Shown here: positions 44,633 to 52,806 of the stretch, piece after piece
Layout of the letters: each line of letters starts with the position of its first letter
How positions within the stretch are numbered: the first letter of the stretch is position 1
Assembly: GCF_014646255.1 (NCBI RefSeq)
Contig: NZ_BMNC01000001.1
Span: forward strand, 875,722-939,721
Direction: 5' to 3'
DNA: 64,000 nucleotides
From: Lentzea pudingi
Lineage (GTDB): Bacteria; Actinomycetota; Actinomycetes; Mycobacteriales; Pseudonocardiaceae
Notes under the pieces: generated by a model
Seen by the model: the letters and a program-made list of their open reading frames with translations, nothing else
Database searches by the model: none
Told to the model about the DNA's origin: nothing
Translations under genes and position numbers: made by a program

Positions 44633-45639
44633 TTGACGATCCGGTTGATGCAGTCGCGGACGCGTTGTGCCATCTCGGCTTCCGGCCAGACGTTGAAGAA
44701 GTCGCCGTGCATCGTGAAGCCGGGCCCGGACGACAGCTTGAACCGCGCCGGGTCACCGCTCGCGGGGTAGCGCAGCACCTGGCGCAGCTTCGGCACGGGC
44801 ACCGGGTGCGTGGACGGGCAGTCACCGGCGACCGGGTACGCCATGTGGCTCTTGTGGTCCGCGGAGTCGAGGTCCTTGCCGTTCCAGCACTGCGGGAAGT
44901 CCAGATAGGACTCGATCATGGTGCCGGCCGGGCAGTTCACGAAGTCCTTGGACGAGCCGACGTGGCCCGCGTGCAGGCAGGACCAGCGCGACCTCGTGCT
45001 GTCGTCCGGCGCGGTGGCCTTGGCGTTACCCGCGACGATGCGCAGTCCGTACGGCAGGGGCTGGATGCGCGCGGTGACGTCGTCGCGCACGCCCTCGCCG
45101 AGGTAGTAGAACGTCGTGCCGGTCGGTTCGACGGGCTGGCCGTCGACCAGGAACGTCGGCACCCAGTACGACGACAGGTCGACCTTCGGGCTGCACGAGC
45201 TCTTGGCCTTGCTCAGGCTCGTGACGTCCGAGTGGGCGTTCGTGGAGTCGTTGCCGAAGAAGCTGTGCATGTGCGAGGCGCCGGGGAGGTTCGGCAGGAC
45301 GATCGGGTCGTCCGGGAGCCGGTGCGTGAACGGGCACTCGGCGACGAACTCCGCCACGCGCACCGCGTTCGGCGGGATCGGCTCCTGCGGCGTCGTCGGG
45401 GCGACGGCGGCCTTCGTCGTCTCGGCGGGCGGGGCGGGCGTGCCGGCCGGGAGCGGCGTCGTGGTGTTCGCGGTGGCGGTCGGCGACGGCGTGGCCGCCG
45501 GTGAAGAGGTCTGGCTCGCCTGGGGCTTCGCGGGCGGGGTGAAGAACATCGCGTTCGCGGTCACCGCGGACGCCGCGACACCCGCCACGGCGAGAGCGGC
45601 GATCCACACGCGCCGCCGCAGTTTGGAGGTGGAGGGCAT
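44608..45639 (-). CDS. Secreted DUF1996 protein
   Basis: A 343-residue exported protein, N-terminal anchor/signal VWIAALAVAGVAASAVTANA followed by a Pro/Thr/Ala-rich linker (residues 35-85). The DUF1996 domain follows: FVAECPFTHRLPDDPIVLPN, ASHMHSFFGNDSTNAHS, LSSYWVPTFLVDGQPV, CPAGTMIESYLDFPQCWNGK and YPVAGDCPSTHPVPVPKLRQ. His and Cys residues of the family are kept. Its activity is not established. AAAGGA precedes the ATG at 45639. It heads a two-gene operon with the DUF305 lipoprotein; the pairing hints at a shared role in metal or surface chemistry, which is inference. Confidence 0.92.
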   Translation of the reverse strand: MPSTSKLRRRVWIAALAVAGVAASAVTANAMFFTPPAKPQASQTSSPAATPSPTATANTTTPLPAGTPAPPAETTKAAVAPTTPQEPIPPNAVRVAEFVAECPFTHRLPDDPIVLPNLPGASHMHSFFGNDSTNAHSDVTSLSKAKSSCSPKVDLSSYWVPTFLVDGQPVEPTGTTFYYLGEGVRDDVTARIQPLPYGLRIVAGNAKATAPDDSTRSRWSCLHAGHVGSSKDFVNCPAGTMIESYLDFPQCWNGKDLDSADHKSHMAYPVAGDCPSTHPVPVPKLRQVLRYPASGDPARFKLSSGPGFTMHGDFFNVWPEAEMAQRVRDCINRIVKCGPDGRP

Positions 45640-45792
45640 TGAGATCCTTTCGAGCAGGGCGAGACGGCGCGGTGAGGTGAGCACGGTCGTCGCGCCGGAC
45701 ACCTCACGTGCCGGTCAGGGTTCTTCTGACCAGGAGATGTCCCGGGAGCCCGGGGATAACAGAAACCTCGCGGAGATTTTTCCGGGGCGCGT

Positions 45793-46392
45793 CTACTGAG
45801 GACCGGGTCCGCCGAGCGCGCCCAGGACCGTCGAGACCTGGAGGTCGGTGCGCGCGGCCGTGTCGTCGCCGGCGCCCAGTTCCGGCGCGCCGGGCGGGAG
45901 CTGGTGCACCACGTCGAGGATCGCCAGGTAGACGCGCAGGCACCAGGACGGGCACGCCGCGGTGATGGTGCCGGCGGCGTGCAGGCGGGAGAAGAGCAGC
46001 TTCGCCCCCTCCTGGACCTCGTCGCTGAGGAACCCGTGGCCCGAGTTCGTCCCGTTCACGACGTCGACGATCAGCCGGTGGCTGAACTTGATCTCCATGA
46101 CGAGCTCGGTGACGCGGTGCAGGGCGATGAGCGGGGGAGAGGTGTCGACCTTGGCCTGTTCGAGAGCGCGCCGGTACTGCTCGTCGAGCTGTGCGAAGAG
46201 CGTGTCGAGCAGGGCTTTGCGGGACGAGAAGCGGCGGTGGACGGTGGCGCGGGCGAGCCCGGCCTCGTCGGCGATCCGTTCCAGCGACGCGGTCGGGTCC
46301 TCGGCCAGGACGATCTTGGCGGCCTCCAGGATGCGCGCCACGTTGCGCTCGGCGTCCGCGCGTACGGGACGGGGCGGGGTGGGCGCGCTCAT
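45793..46392 (-). CDS. TetR-family regulator
   Basis: A 199-residue repressor-type regulator. The DNA-binding domain is VARILEAAKIVLAEDPTASL and RIADEAGLARATVHRRFSSR. The C-terminal helical domain should bind a ligand. A GGAGGTC site precedes the ATG at 46392. It is divergent from a short-chain dehydrogenase gene and its likely operator at 46447-46472 overlaps a TTGACA box, so it probably represses that gene. An upstream start 93 bases out would run through the operator and is rejected. Confidence 0.93.
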   Translation of the reverse strand: MSAPTPPRPVRADAERNVARILEAAKIVLAEDPTASLERIADEAGLARATVHRRFSSRKALLDTLFAQLDEQYRRALEQAKVDTSPPLIALHRVTELVMEIKFSHRLIVDVVNGTNSGHGFLSDEVQEGAKLLFSRLHAAGTITAACPSWCLRVYLAILDVVHQLPPGAPELGAGDDTAARTDLQVSTVLGALGGPGPQ

Positions 46393-46446
46393 CTGACCTC
46401 CAGGGTGGTGACCCAGCCTAACGATCAGCGTAAGTGCGACAGGCAA

Positions 46447-46472
46447 GTCTCGCTTGTTGACAGAAGTGAGAC
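46447..46472. promoter_or_regulatory. TetR operator overlapping TTGACA -35 box
   Basis: GTCTCGCTT and AAGTGAGAC form an inverted repeat (one mismatch) around GTTGACAG. The spacer contains the -35 hexamer TTGACA at 46457-46462, upstream of the dehydrogenase gene, so binding would block transcription. Confidence 0.6.
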
Positions 46473-46521
46473 TCTCATGTTGCATTTAAGGAGACACGTC
46501 GAACCACAGGAGTTGTGCACC

Positions 46522-47319
46522 ATGGATCTCGATCTCGCCGGCAAGCACGTGCTCGTCACGGGTGCCAGCAAGGGCATCGGCCTCGCGGTCGTGCAGGCGT
46601 TCCGTGAGGAAGGAGCGCTGGTCACGGCGGTGTCGCGGCGCAGCACGCCCGAACTCGAAGCGACCGGCGCGACCTTCGTGGCCGCCGACCTCTCCGTGCC
46701 CGACGGGCCGCGACGCGTGGTCGAGGCCGTGCTCGGGGCCGAGCCCAGGCTGGACGTGCTGGTCAACAACGCGGGCGGCGGCACGTTGCCGGAGGGGTCG
46801 ATCGGCAACGTGCTGGACGGCGACGACCAGATCTGGCAGGACGTCTTCGAGATGAACCTGCACTCCGCCGTGCGCGTCACCCGAGCCGCGCTCCCGGCTC
46901 TGCTCGAGGCACGCGGTGCCATCGTCAACATCAGCTCCGACACCGCACGCCGCATCGGTGCCCCCGGTGCCACCCCGCTGCCCTACGCGGCGGCCAAGTC
47001 CTCGCTGAACATGTTCACCAGGGCGTTGGCCGAGCGGGTGGGGCCCCAGGGCGTGCGGGTCAACGCCGTCTCGCCGTCGCTCACGCGCACCTTCAGCATC
47101 GCGGGCGACGGCGGCTACATCTCGCAGGTGGCCGGCGCCTTCGGCGTCGAGCACGCCACGTTGCTGGGCGGGCTGCCCGAGGAACTGGGCATGCTGACCG
47201 GCCGGATGATCGAGCCGGACGAGATCGCCCGCGCGGTGCTGCTGCTGTCGTCGCCGACGATGCCGAGCGTGATGGGGTCGAACTGGACCGTCGACGCCGG
47301 CTCCACCAAGGTGGCGTGA
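46522..47319 (+). CDS. Short-chain dehydrogenase/reductase
   Basis: A 265-residue classical SDR. Cofactor motif VLVTGASKGIGLAVVQAF, then VLVNNAGGGTLPEG, catalytic Ser in IVNISSDTA, and YAAAKSSLNMFTRAL with Tyr and Lys of YxxxK. The C-terminus (GSNWTVDAGSTKVA) is the standard ending. Oxidises or reduces an alcohol/ketone with NAD(P); substrate unknown. Starts with CAGGAG upstream. Control by the divergent TetR regulator suggests induction by its own substrate. Confidence 0.95.
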   Translation: MDLDLAGKHVLVTGASKGIGLAVVQAFREEGALVTAVSRRSTPELEATGATFVAADLSVPDGPRRVVEAVLGAEPRLDVLVNNAGGGTLPEGSIGNVLDGDDQIWQDVFEMNLHSAVRVTRAALPALLEARGAIVNISSDTARRIGAPGATPLPYAAAKSSLNMFTRALAERVGPQGVRVNAVSPSLTRTFSIAGDGGYISQVAGAFGVEHATLLGGLPEELGMLTGRMIEPDEIARAVLLLSSPTMPSVMGSNWTVDAGSTKVA

Positions 47320-47394
47320 CGCCCAGCGGCTTCCCGCGCGCCGGTCCGGGGGCGACACCTTCGCCCGCACGGACCACGCGCGGAGCGCCCCCGG

Positions 47395-48678
47395 TCACAC
47401 GTGGGTGTCGGAAGGTTCTTCGTGCTGCGCCTGGGCCTTCCGCTGCCGTTTCCGGTCGAGCAGCCACATGACGGGTGAAGCGGACACGCCGTGCAGCAGG
47501 ATCGAGCCGATCACGACGAGCCCGACGATCTGCCACAGCGTGTCCTGCTCGGGGAACTCGCCCTTCTGCAACGCGTAGACGAGGTAGAACAACGACCCGA
47601 CGCCGCGCACCCCGAAGAACGCGATGACGGTTCGCTCGCGCGGGCCGGTCCTGCCGCCGAGCAGGCCGATCCACCCCGCGAGCGGCCGCACCAGCAGCAG
47701 CACCACGGCCGCGACCAGGATCTGCGTCCAGCCGACGCCGGCCAGCAGCCCGGTGGCCGCGGCGCCGCCGAGCAGGAAGACGATCAGCACCGTGAGCATG
47801 CGCTCGGCCTGTTCGACGTAGCGGTGCAGGACCTGGTGGTAACCGTGCCGGCGTTCGCCCGACCGGATCGCGCACGCGCACACGAAGACCGCGATGAACC
47901 CGTAGCCCTCGACCAGTTCGGTGATCCCGTAGGCCAGGAACGTCGCCGCGAGCGCGACGAAACCCTCGGCGTGCTCGGCCAGGCGGAACTTCTCCGACGG
48001 CGCCGAGAAGAACAGCTTGCCGAGCGCCCACCCGATGAGCAGGCCGATCGCGATCGCCGCCGCGAGCCGCCACAGCACGTCCACCGCGAGCCAGTGCCCG
48101 AGCCACGCCGACGGCGCCACCCCGGCCACGCTGATCGCGATGGCGGCGTAGGTGAACGGGAACGCCAGCCCGTCGTTGAGGCCCGCCTCCGAGGTGAGTG
48201 CGAACCTGGCCTCGTCCTCGTCGGACTCCGGGTTCTCGGCGGGCTCGGCGACCTGGACCTCGCTCGCGAGCACCGGATCGGTGGGGGCGAGCGCGGCGGC
48301 GAGCAGCACGGAGGCCCCGACGCCGAGGCCGAGGGCGCCCCAGCCGAGCAGGCCGACGGCGAGCATGGACAGCGGCATGGTGATGGCGAGCAGCCGCCAG
48401 GTGCTCGCCCAGCCGCGCAGGCCGACCCGCCGGTTCAGCGCGAGGCCCGCGCCCATCAACGAGATGATCACGCAGATCTCGGTGAGGTGCAGGAGCACGC
48501 CGCTGTGCTCGACGGGGTCGGGATCGGGCAGTGGCCCCGCCACCGTGAACGTCAGGGCGCCCGCCCCGAGGAAGAGCATCGGCATCGAGACCGGTGCCCG
48601 GTCGAGCAGCCGGGGCAGCAGCGCGGCGGCGAGAGTGGCCAGACCCGCTCCGGCGTACAGCAGCGGTCCTGGATCCAC
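47395..48678 (-). CDS. CPA1-family Na+(K+)/H+ antiporter
   Basis: A 427-residue membrane antiporter with about twelve helices. Family motifs: LAAALAPTDPVLASEVQV (proton/cation-binding Asp region) and ALTSEAGLNDGLAFPFTYAA (Asn-Asp motif), and HLTEICVIISLMGAGLALNR. The C-terminal tail (RKRQRKAQAQHEEPSDTHV) is short and charged. Exchanges protons for Na+ or K+ across the cytoplasmic membrane. GTG start at 48678 with an ATGCCG-rich leader; a terminator of the upstream gene lies just before it. Confidence 0.93.
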   Translation of the reverse strand: MDPGPLLYAGAGLATLAAALLPRLLDRAPVSMPMLFLGAGALTFTVAGPLPDPDPVEHSGVLLHLTEICVIISLMGAGLALNRRVGLRGWASTWRLLAITMPLSMLAVGLLGWGALGLGVGASVLLAAALAPTDPVLASEVQVAEPAENPESDEDEARFALTSEAGLNDGLAFPFTYAAIAISVAGVAPSAWLGHWLAVDVLWRLAAAIAIGLLIGWALGKLFFSAPSEKFRLAEHAEGFVALAATFLAYGITELVEGYGFIAVFVCACAIRSGERRHGYHQVLHRYVEQAERMLTVLIVFLLGGAAATGLLAGVGWTQILVAAVVLLLVRPLAGWIGLLGGRTGPRERTVIAFFGVRGVGSLFYLVYALQKGEFPEQDTLWQIVGLVVIGSILLHGVSASPVMWLLDRKRQRKAQAQHEEPSDTHV

Positions 48679-48733
48679 CGTCAGCCTCCTGTCGAAGAAC
48701 TGTCCAGGTACCCGTCCGGGTGAACGGCAAACT

Positions 48734-48766
48734 GGGAGCCCGAGTCCATTGAGGACACGGGCTCCC
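48734..48766 (-). terminator. Terminator hairpin of SnoaL-like gene
   Basis: GGGAGCCCG pairs with CGGGCTCCC, and inside it GTCC pairs with GGAC around ATTGA. It lies seven bases past the stop of the minus-strand gene at 48773. Long perfect stem. Confidence 0.75.
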
Positions 48767-48772
48767 GCGGGG

Positions 48773-49126
48773 TCAGCTTTGGGCGGCGAGCATCGGCGAC
48801 ATGTCGAACACGCTGATCACGTGGCTGATCCTGCCGCCGGTGACGGTGATGTGCTCGGCGCCGTGCAGGTTCCGCACGAACGGCAGGTCGACGGAGTACA
48901 CCGTCACGGCGCGGGTGTCGTGACCGAGCACGTCGAGGACCTCGCCGCGGAGCATCCTGCCCACGAACGGCGCGAGGAAACGGCGGTAGCCGTCGATGCC
49001 CTCGATCCGGCCGGAGGGCGCCTCGCAGACGACGTCGTCGGCGACCATGCTCAGCGCCTTCTCGGCGTCGCCGCTGGTCCAGGCCTCGACATAGGCGCGG
49101 GCGATCGTGAGAGCGGTGGTGGTCAT
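48773..49126 (-). CDS. SnoaL/NTF2-like protein
   Basis: A 117-residue nuclear-transport-factor-2 fold protein (LTIARAYVEAWTSGDAEKAL, GIDGYRRFLAPFVGRM, HITVTGGRISHVISVFDM). This fold hosts cyclases, isomerases and ligand-binding proteins; nothing specific can be assigned. It is divergent from a WYL regulator that starts 108 bases away, with ATGACA-n5-TGTCAT at 49195-49211 in between, so it is the likely target of that regulator. Confidence 0.88.
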   Translation of the reverse strand: MTTTALTIARAYVEAWTSGDAEKALSMVADDVVCEAPSGRIEGIDGYRRFLAPFVGRMLRGEVLDVLGHDTRAVTVYSVDLPFVRNLHGAEHITVTGGRISHVISVFDMSPMLAAQS

Positions 49127-49194
49127 GAACGTCCCTTTCCGAAGGCCGGATCACGTTCGTCGCGACCCGATGACCACAGCTTCGCGCGCGTTAT

Positions 49195-49211
49195 ATGACA
49201 TCTTCTGTCAT
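49195..49211. promoter_or_regulatory. Inverted repeat ATGACA-TCTTC-TGTCAT
   Basis: Perfect six-base arms between the divergent SnoaL-like and WYL genes, 24 bases before the WYL start. Candidate operator for the WYL regulator. Confidence 0.55.
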
Positions 49212-49234
49212 GTACGGGGAGGAGATTCGCCGCT

Positions 49235-50194
49235 GTGAAGTCCGACCGCCTGCTCTCGATCCTGCTGCTCCTGCAGACCCACGGGCAGCTGTCCGCGACC
49301 GACCTGGCCGCGCGCCTGGAGGTCTCGGCCCGGACGATCATGCGCGACTTCGAGGCCCTGTCGGCGGCGGGCGTGCCCGTCTACACCGTCCGCGGTCCTC
49401 AGGGCGGTATCGCGCTGCTGCCCGGTTACCGCACCGACGTCACCGGCCTGACCGCCGACGAGTCCCGCGCGCTGTTCGTGGCGTTGTCCGGGTCCGCGCA
49501 CACCGACCTCGGTCTCGGCCAGGCGCTCGGTTCCGCGTTGCGCAAGGTCATGGCCGCGCTGCCCGCCCCGCACCGGGACGGCGCCGACCTGACCAGCAGG
49601 CGCGTGCTGATCGACCCCGTCCGCTGGCGTGGCGCGCCGGGGTCTGCGGACCTGGACGTCTTCCAGCGAGCCGTGTTCGCCGACCGGCGGCTGCGGCTGC
49701 GCTACCGGCACGGCCGCGACAACCGGGTGCGCACCCGCACCGTCGACCCGTACGGCCTCGCGAACAAGGCCGGCGTCTGGTACCTGGTCGCGGACCATGA
49801 CGGCGAACCGAACCTCTACCGCGTCGACCGGACCCAGTCGGCCGTCGTGCTCGCCGACCCCGTCCGGCGCCGGCCCGGCGTGGAGCTCGACGACGCCTGG
49901 GACGCCCTGCGGCGGCGCATCGACGACCTGCCCTCGCCGGTGGCCGTCACCGCCCTGGTCGAGGACGACGTCCTGGCTCTGTTCCTGCGCGTGCACCAGG
50001 CCGATCTCGCCGAGGGCCCGGTCGAAGCCCAGAAGCCCGGCTGGAGCCAGGTCGGACTGCGCTTCCGCTCGCTGCGCAACGTCGAGACCCTGCTCGCCTT
50101 CGGCGCGGGCGTCGAGGTGCTCAGCCCCGAGGAGGCGCGTCACGCCCTGGCACGGCAGGCGAGGGCGATCGCGAGCCTCTACGAACCGGGGTGA
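49235..50194 (+). CDS. YafY-type WYL-domain transcriptional regulator
   Basis: A 319-residue regulator. N-terminal winged helix: LLSILLLLQTHGQLSATDLA, RLEVSARTIMRDFEALSAAG. The WYL domain follows (LRLRYRHGRDNRVRTRTVDP, NKAGVWYLVADHDGEPNLYR) with the Trp-Tyr-Leu signature in VWYLVA. The C-terminal WCX-like part ends LARQARAIASLYEPG. WYL proteins sense small ligands or nucleic acids. The GTG start lies 23 bases after the inverted repeat. Its last 16 bases overlap the convergent second WYL gene. Confidence 0.93.
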   Translation: MKSDRLLSILLLLQTHGQLSATDLAARLEVSARTIMRDFEALSAAGVPVYTVRGPQGGIALLPGYRTDVTGLTADESRALFVALSGSAHTDLGLGQALGSALRKVMAALPAPHRDGADLTSRRVLIDPVRWRGAPGSADLDVFQRAVFADRRLRLRYRHGRDNRVRTRTVDPYGLANKAGVWYLVADHDGEPNLYRVDRTQSAVVLADPVRRRPGVELDDAWDALRRRIDDLPSPVAVTALVEDDVLALFLRVHQADLAEGPVEAQKPGWSQVGLRFRSLRNVETLLAFGAGVEVLSPEEARHALARQARAIASLYEPG

Positions 50195-51165
50195 TCCGAC
50201 GCGGCACGGGCGGCGCGCCGGGCCAGTCCGGCGAACGCCTCGCGGAGCGCGGGCGGTCCGACCACCTCGACGTCGGCGTCGAAGCGGGCCACCTTCGCGG
50301 CGAGCGCGCCCCACGACCAGGCGCCGGTCAGCAGCCTCGTCCGGCCGGGACCTGCCTCCTCGGCGGTGTCGGTACCGGCGAACGGCGCCACGTCGGCGAG
50401 GGGCAGGTCGAGCACCACCTCGCCGCGGCACGGCCAGGCGTCGGCGCCGTCCGAGCCCTTGAACCGGGCGGACAGGAACGTCGCGACGTCACCGCCGGGG
50501 ACCTGCCGGGCCGTGAAGCGCGGTCCGTTGGGCACGCGGAGCGTCATCCGGTCGGCGCGGTAGGTCCGCCAGTCCTCGTGGTCCGGGCTCCACCCGACGA
50601 GGTACCAGCGGCCCGCCCGGACCACGAGGTGGTGCGGCTGCACCCGGCGCGGCGGTCCCTCGGACTCCGGCCGGCCGGGGGAGCGGTAGTCGAACCGCAG
50701 CTCCTCGCAGGCGCGCACCGCCGTGCTCAACGCGAGCAGGAGGTCGGTGTCCACCTGCGTGCCGCGCCCGGCCGGCTCGACCTCCAGCGCGTCGATGCGC
50801 TGCCGCAGCCGGGACGGCATGACCTGCCGCACGGTGGCCAGCGCGCGGGCGGCGGCCTCCTCGATGCCCGCGCCGGTGCCGACGGCGATCCTCAGCGCCA
50901 CGGCGAGCGCGATCGCCTGTTCCTCGTCGAACAGCAGCGGCGGCACCTGGCTGCCGGCTTCGAGCCGGTAGCCGCCGTCGGGACCTTTGACCGCGTGGAC
51001 GAGGTAGCCGAGTTCGCGCAGCCGGTCGACGTCCCGGCGCACGGTGCGTTCGCTGACGCCGAGCCGCCGCGCCAGCTGCAGCCCCGGCCAGTCGCGGCGG
51101 ACCTGCAGCAGGGACAGCAACGACAGCAGACGTCCCGAGGTGGTCGTCGACGCGGCGATCGGCAT
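50179..51165 (-). CDS. Second YafY-type WYL-domain regulator
   Basis: A 328-residue WYL regulator: SLLSLLQVRRDWPGLQLARR, LGVSERTVRRDVDRLRELGY for the winged helix, and LRFDYRSPGRPESEGPPRRV with VRAGRWYLVGWSPDHEDWRT for the WYL domain. It is convergent with the first WYL gene and divergent from a VOC-family gene, with an inverted repeat GCGGAC-n7-GTCCGC at 51187-51205 between. The ATG at 51165 removes a spurious upstream extension. Confidence 0.93.
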   Translation of the reverse strand: MPIAASTTTSGRLLSLLSLLQVRRDWPGLQLARRLGVSERTVRRDVDRLRELGYLVHAVKGPDGGYRLEAGSQVPPLLFDEEQAIALAVALRIAVGTGAGIEEAAARALATVRQVMPSRLRQRIDALEVEPAGRGTQVDTDLLLALSTAVRACEELRFDYRSPGRPESEGPPRRVQPHHLVVRAGRWYLVGWSPDHEDWRTYRADRMTLRVPNGPRFTARQVPGGDVATFLSARFKGSDGADAWPCRGEVVLDLPLADVAPFAGTDTAEEAGPGRTRLLTGAWSWGALAAKVARFDADVEVVGPPALREAFAGLARRAARAASDHPGS

Positions 51166-51186
51166 GGATCCAGCTTCGCACGAGAA

Positions 51187-51205
51187 GCGGACGTTCCCTG
51201 TCCGC
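51187..51205. promoter_or_regulatory. Inverted repeat GCGGAC-GTTCCCT-GTCCGC
   Basis: Perfect six-base arms in the 62-base gap between the second WYL gene and the VOC gene. Candidate operator. Confidence 0.5.
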
Positions 51206-51227
51206 CACTGCTGACAGAGTCGCTCCC

Positions 51228-51689
51228 ATGGCACTCAACGCAGCACCCCACCTCAACTTCCGCGGCCAGGCCCGGGAGGCCCTCGAGTTCTACCGCTCGG
51301 TCTTCGGCGGACGGCTCAACGTCGTCACCTACGGCGACTTCGGCATGCCCGCCGAGGTTCCCGGCGCGGGCAACGTCGTGTTCGGCGAGGTCGTCGCCGA
51401 GAACGGGTTCCGCGTCCTCGCCTACGACGTCCCCGGAGCGACCGAGCCGCTGCCGCAGGGCGAGCCGAAGACCCGCCGCGAGAACGGCACGACGATCACC
51501 GAGGAGCGCTTCTTCCTGTCCGTCGGCGGGGAGCGCGTCGACGAGCTGACCCCGGTCTGGGACGGGCTCGCCGACGGCGCGACCGTGATCGAGGAGTTCG
51601 GCCCCTCGCGGTTCTCACCCGGCTTCGGGATGCTGGCCGACCGGTTCGGCGTCACCTGGATCGTCAGCGTCATGGCGACACAGGCTTGA
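51228..51689 (+). CDS. VOC-family (PhnB-like) protein
   Basis: A 153-residue vicinal-oxygen-chelate fold protein of the PhnB/3-demethylubiquinone type (PHLNFRGQAREALEFYRSVF, GEVVAENGFRVLAYDVPG, RFGVTWIVSVMATQA). The PhnB subgroup often lacks known activity. Linked to the WYL regulator on the other strand, it may be an effector-binding or resistance protein. Single-gene unit. Confidence 0.9.
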   Translation: MALNAAPHLNFRGQAREALEFYRSVFGGRLNVVTYGDFGMPAEVPGAGNVVFGEVVAENGFRVLAYDVPGATEPLPQGEPKTRRENGTTITEERFFLSVGGERVDELTPVWDGLADGATVIEEFGPSRFSPGFGMLADRFGVTWIVSVMATQA

Positions 51690-51872
51690 TCACTGTGAGT
51701 TGACATCTGGTGATCCGAAATATGTCGCAAAGTAGTTGGAAATAGATGTTTCGATTTATTTGCGGCCGTTGATCTGCGACGAAATAATTTCTCCACTTTC
51801 GAGTGAACCGGCTCCTGAGGGACTCCGAATACCCGGATGACAGGTGCTGATCAATCGAGAGGGGGTGATTAC
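51690..51872. promoter_or_regulatory. AT-rich promoter region of secreted repeat genes
   Basis: Unusually AT-rich for this genome between about 51705 and 51800. It contains TTGACA (51700-51705), with AT-rich words 12-16 bases downstream but no clean -10, and a strong ribosome-binding site GAGAGGGGG just before the ATG at 51873. Probably the promoter of the two-gene surface-protein region. Confidence 0.5.
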
Positions 51873-52748
51873 ATGAAGTCGACATGCTCCACGGTTCTGC
51901 GGCGGACGCTCGGCGTGGCCGGGTTCCTGATCGGGTTCGGCCTGCTCTCCGCGGGAGTGGCGAGCGCCGACGACTCGCCCGGCCTGCTGGGCGGCGTCGC
52001 CGGTCTCGTCTCCCCGGTGACCGACGCGGTCGCACCGGTGACCGGAGCGCTGACGCCGGTGACTGACGCGGTCGCACCCGTGACCAAAGCGGTCGCGCCG
52101 GTGACCAACGCGCTGGCGCCAGTGACACGCGAGGTCGCCGCGGTGGCCGATCCGGTGCTGAAGCCGGTGCTGACGGCCGCCGAGCCGGCGACCGAACCGT
52201 TGCTGGCACCGCTGGCACCCGTGGTCGATTCCGCGGTGAGGGTGGTGGGTCCGGTGCTGGAACCACTCCAGCCCGTCACGGCGCCGCTGCTCGCCCCCGT
52301 GGCAGGCACGGTGCGGGACCTGCCGGTGGTACCGCGGATCGCGGAACCGCTGGTGGCACGGCCTTCCGCTCCGGCGGACGTGCCGCAGGCCCCACCGGTC
52401 CCGCAGGTGCCGGACGCGCCACAGGCCACGGCCGTCGTGCCGCAGGCGCACGCTGTGGTGCCGGCCGACCGAGCTGCGGTGGCACTTCTCCCGCAGCAGC
52501 AACAGATCTCCGCACCTGACGTGGCGCCACCGATCGAGGCGCCGCAGCAGCAGCCGCTGCCCGAAGTGCCGTTCGCTTTGCCCGGCACGACGGGATCGGT
52601 CTCGTCGAACGGATCGGCGAGCACGGCGGTGTCGGATCTCCCAGCGGGCCAGGGGGTTCACGCGCACGGCGAGTCGCTCGTCGTGGGTCCTGACCACCAG
52701 GTCCACGGGTCGTGGTGTTACTACTACGGCCGGAACCATCCCAGTTGA
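51873..52748 (+). CDS. Secreted Val/Ala/Pro-rich repeat protein
   Basis: A 291-residue exported protein. Signal peptide LRRTLGVAGFLIGFGLLSAG, cleaved near ASA-DD. Residues 45-95 are seven-residue repeats (PVTDAVAPVTGALTPVTDAV and on), which could form an amphipathic rod; then Leu/Pro/Ala-rich sequence (residues 95-190) and a Pro/Gln-rich part (QQQQISAPDVAPPIEAPQQQ). It ends in GSWCYYYGRNHPS, an aromatic tail with one Cys. No sortase or membrane anchor. A structural or surface role is likely; family not recognised. Codon use is normal, so it is a real gene. Confidence 0.8.
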   Translation: MKSTCSTVLRRTLGVAGFLIGFGLLSAGVASADDSPGLLGGVAGLVSPVTDAVAPVTGALTPVTDAVAPVTKAVAPVTNALAPVTREVAAVADPVLKPVLTAAEPATEPLLAPLAPVVDSAVRVVGPVLEPLQPVTAPLLAPVAGTVRDLPVVPRIAEPLVARPSAPADVPQAPPVPQVPDAPQATAVVPQAHAVVPADRAAVALLPQQQQISAPDVAPPIEAPQQQPLPEVPFALPGTTGSVSSNGSASTAVSDLPAGQGVHAHGESLVVGPDHQVHGSWCYYYGRNHPS

Positions 52749-52806
52749 GCAGTCCTGACAACCAAGCCGGCAGATCACCAAGCTTGTTTGACAGGAAGGT
52801 TCGGCA

